The notes under the pieces: model-generated
The model's input: only the letters and a program-made list of their open reading frames with translations
Database searches by the model: none
What the model was told of the DNA's origin: nothing
Translations under genes and position numbers: made by a program
NCBI GenBank assembly: GCA_035280425.1
Contig: DATEFW010000024.1
Coordinates: forward strand, 248,001-312,000
Source of the DNA: QHXW01 sp035280425
GTDB taxonomy: Bacteria > Acidobacteriota > Terriglobia > Bryobacterales > Bryobacteraceae
Direction: 5' to 3'
Length of the DNA stretch: 64,000 bases
Part shown: one piece after another, positions 63,927 through 64,000 of the stretch
How positions within the stretch are numbered: the stretch's first letter is position 1
How the letters are laid out: each line of letters starts with the position of its first letter

Positions 63927-64000
63927 AAGGACGATACCTACTGAAGCTTCTGCGTTTCCAGCCGCTTTGTTGACAAAAGGATCAAGCCGGGCGACGATAG

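Overview
The window reads as a chromosomal segment of a GC-rich, Gram-negative-type acidobacterium of the Solibacter/Bryobacter kind. This is inferred from gene content: a secreted protein with the repeat-like C-terminal domain that is expanded in Solibacter, Tat-exported Gfo/Idh oxidoreductases, a DUF1501/DUF1549-DUF1553/PPC trio as in planctomycetes and Solibacter relatives, and an outer-membrane assembly operon. No rRNA genes, phage structural genes, transposases or CRISPR arrays are visible.

Layout. 1-8.3 kb: end of a membrane protein, a Tat-type oxidoreductase, an acyl-CoA dehydrogenase coupled to an unusual MeaB GTPase/methylmalonyl-CoA epimerase fusion, a DUF3052 protein, methylthioadenosine phosphorylase and a GT9 glycosyltransferase. 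8.4-15.4 kb: membrane protein, ferredoxin, sensor kinase, STAS protein, thioredoxin-like protein, NuoI-like ferredoxin, an ECF sigma operon and ribosomal protein L31 with a long structured leader. 16-19.4 kb: two sugar-type transporters and a decayed toxin-antitoxin locus. 19.6-27.7 kb: FAD oxidoreductase, GT9 protein, a CysM-Mec-(CysO-MoeZ) cysteine/sulfur-carrier operon, MazEF-like pair, orphan sugar-binding lipoprotein, Rieske protein and Fpg. 27.7-36.3 kb: a tightly overlapping BamA/SurA-like/TamB operon and a divergent E1-like protein. 36.3-44.4 kb: hemerythrin, alpha-L-fucosidase, 2-hydroxyacid dehydrogenase, GlpX, two small membrane proteins and an ADP/ATP-translocase-like protein with a HEAT-repeat tail. 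44.5-47.2 kb: a small island with an HD-GHKL ATPase facing a frameshifted SIR2 protein, possibly a defence remnant. 47.4-53.4 kb: F1Fo ATP synthase genes b'-b-delta-alpha-gamma-beta-epsilon, without the a and c subunits. 53.4-54.8 kb: tRNA-Pro followed by a 1.3-kb insertion flanked by perfect 41-bp repeats of the tRNA 3' end and carrying an ArsR/SRPBCC pair. 54.8-64 kb: the DUF1501 trio, two tandem M48 metallopeptidases and a secreted Solibacter-type protein.

How the genes fit together: the acyl-CoA dehydrogenase and MeaB-epimerase belong to branched-chain/propionyl-CoA catabolism. The cysM-mec-cysO/moeZ genes form a complete-looking thiocarboxylate route to cysteine in which the carrier is fused to its activating enzyme. 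The BamA/SurA/TamB operon builds the outer membrane. The ATP synthase block is the main housekeeping operon. The most unusual items are the CysO-MoeZ fusion beside its JAMM protease, the MeaB-epimerase fusion, the HD-GHKL/SIR2 pair, the minimal tRNA-Pro element and the L31 leader. All functional calls are made by reading motifs; no database search was run.
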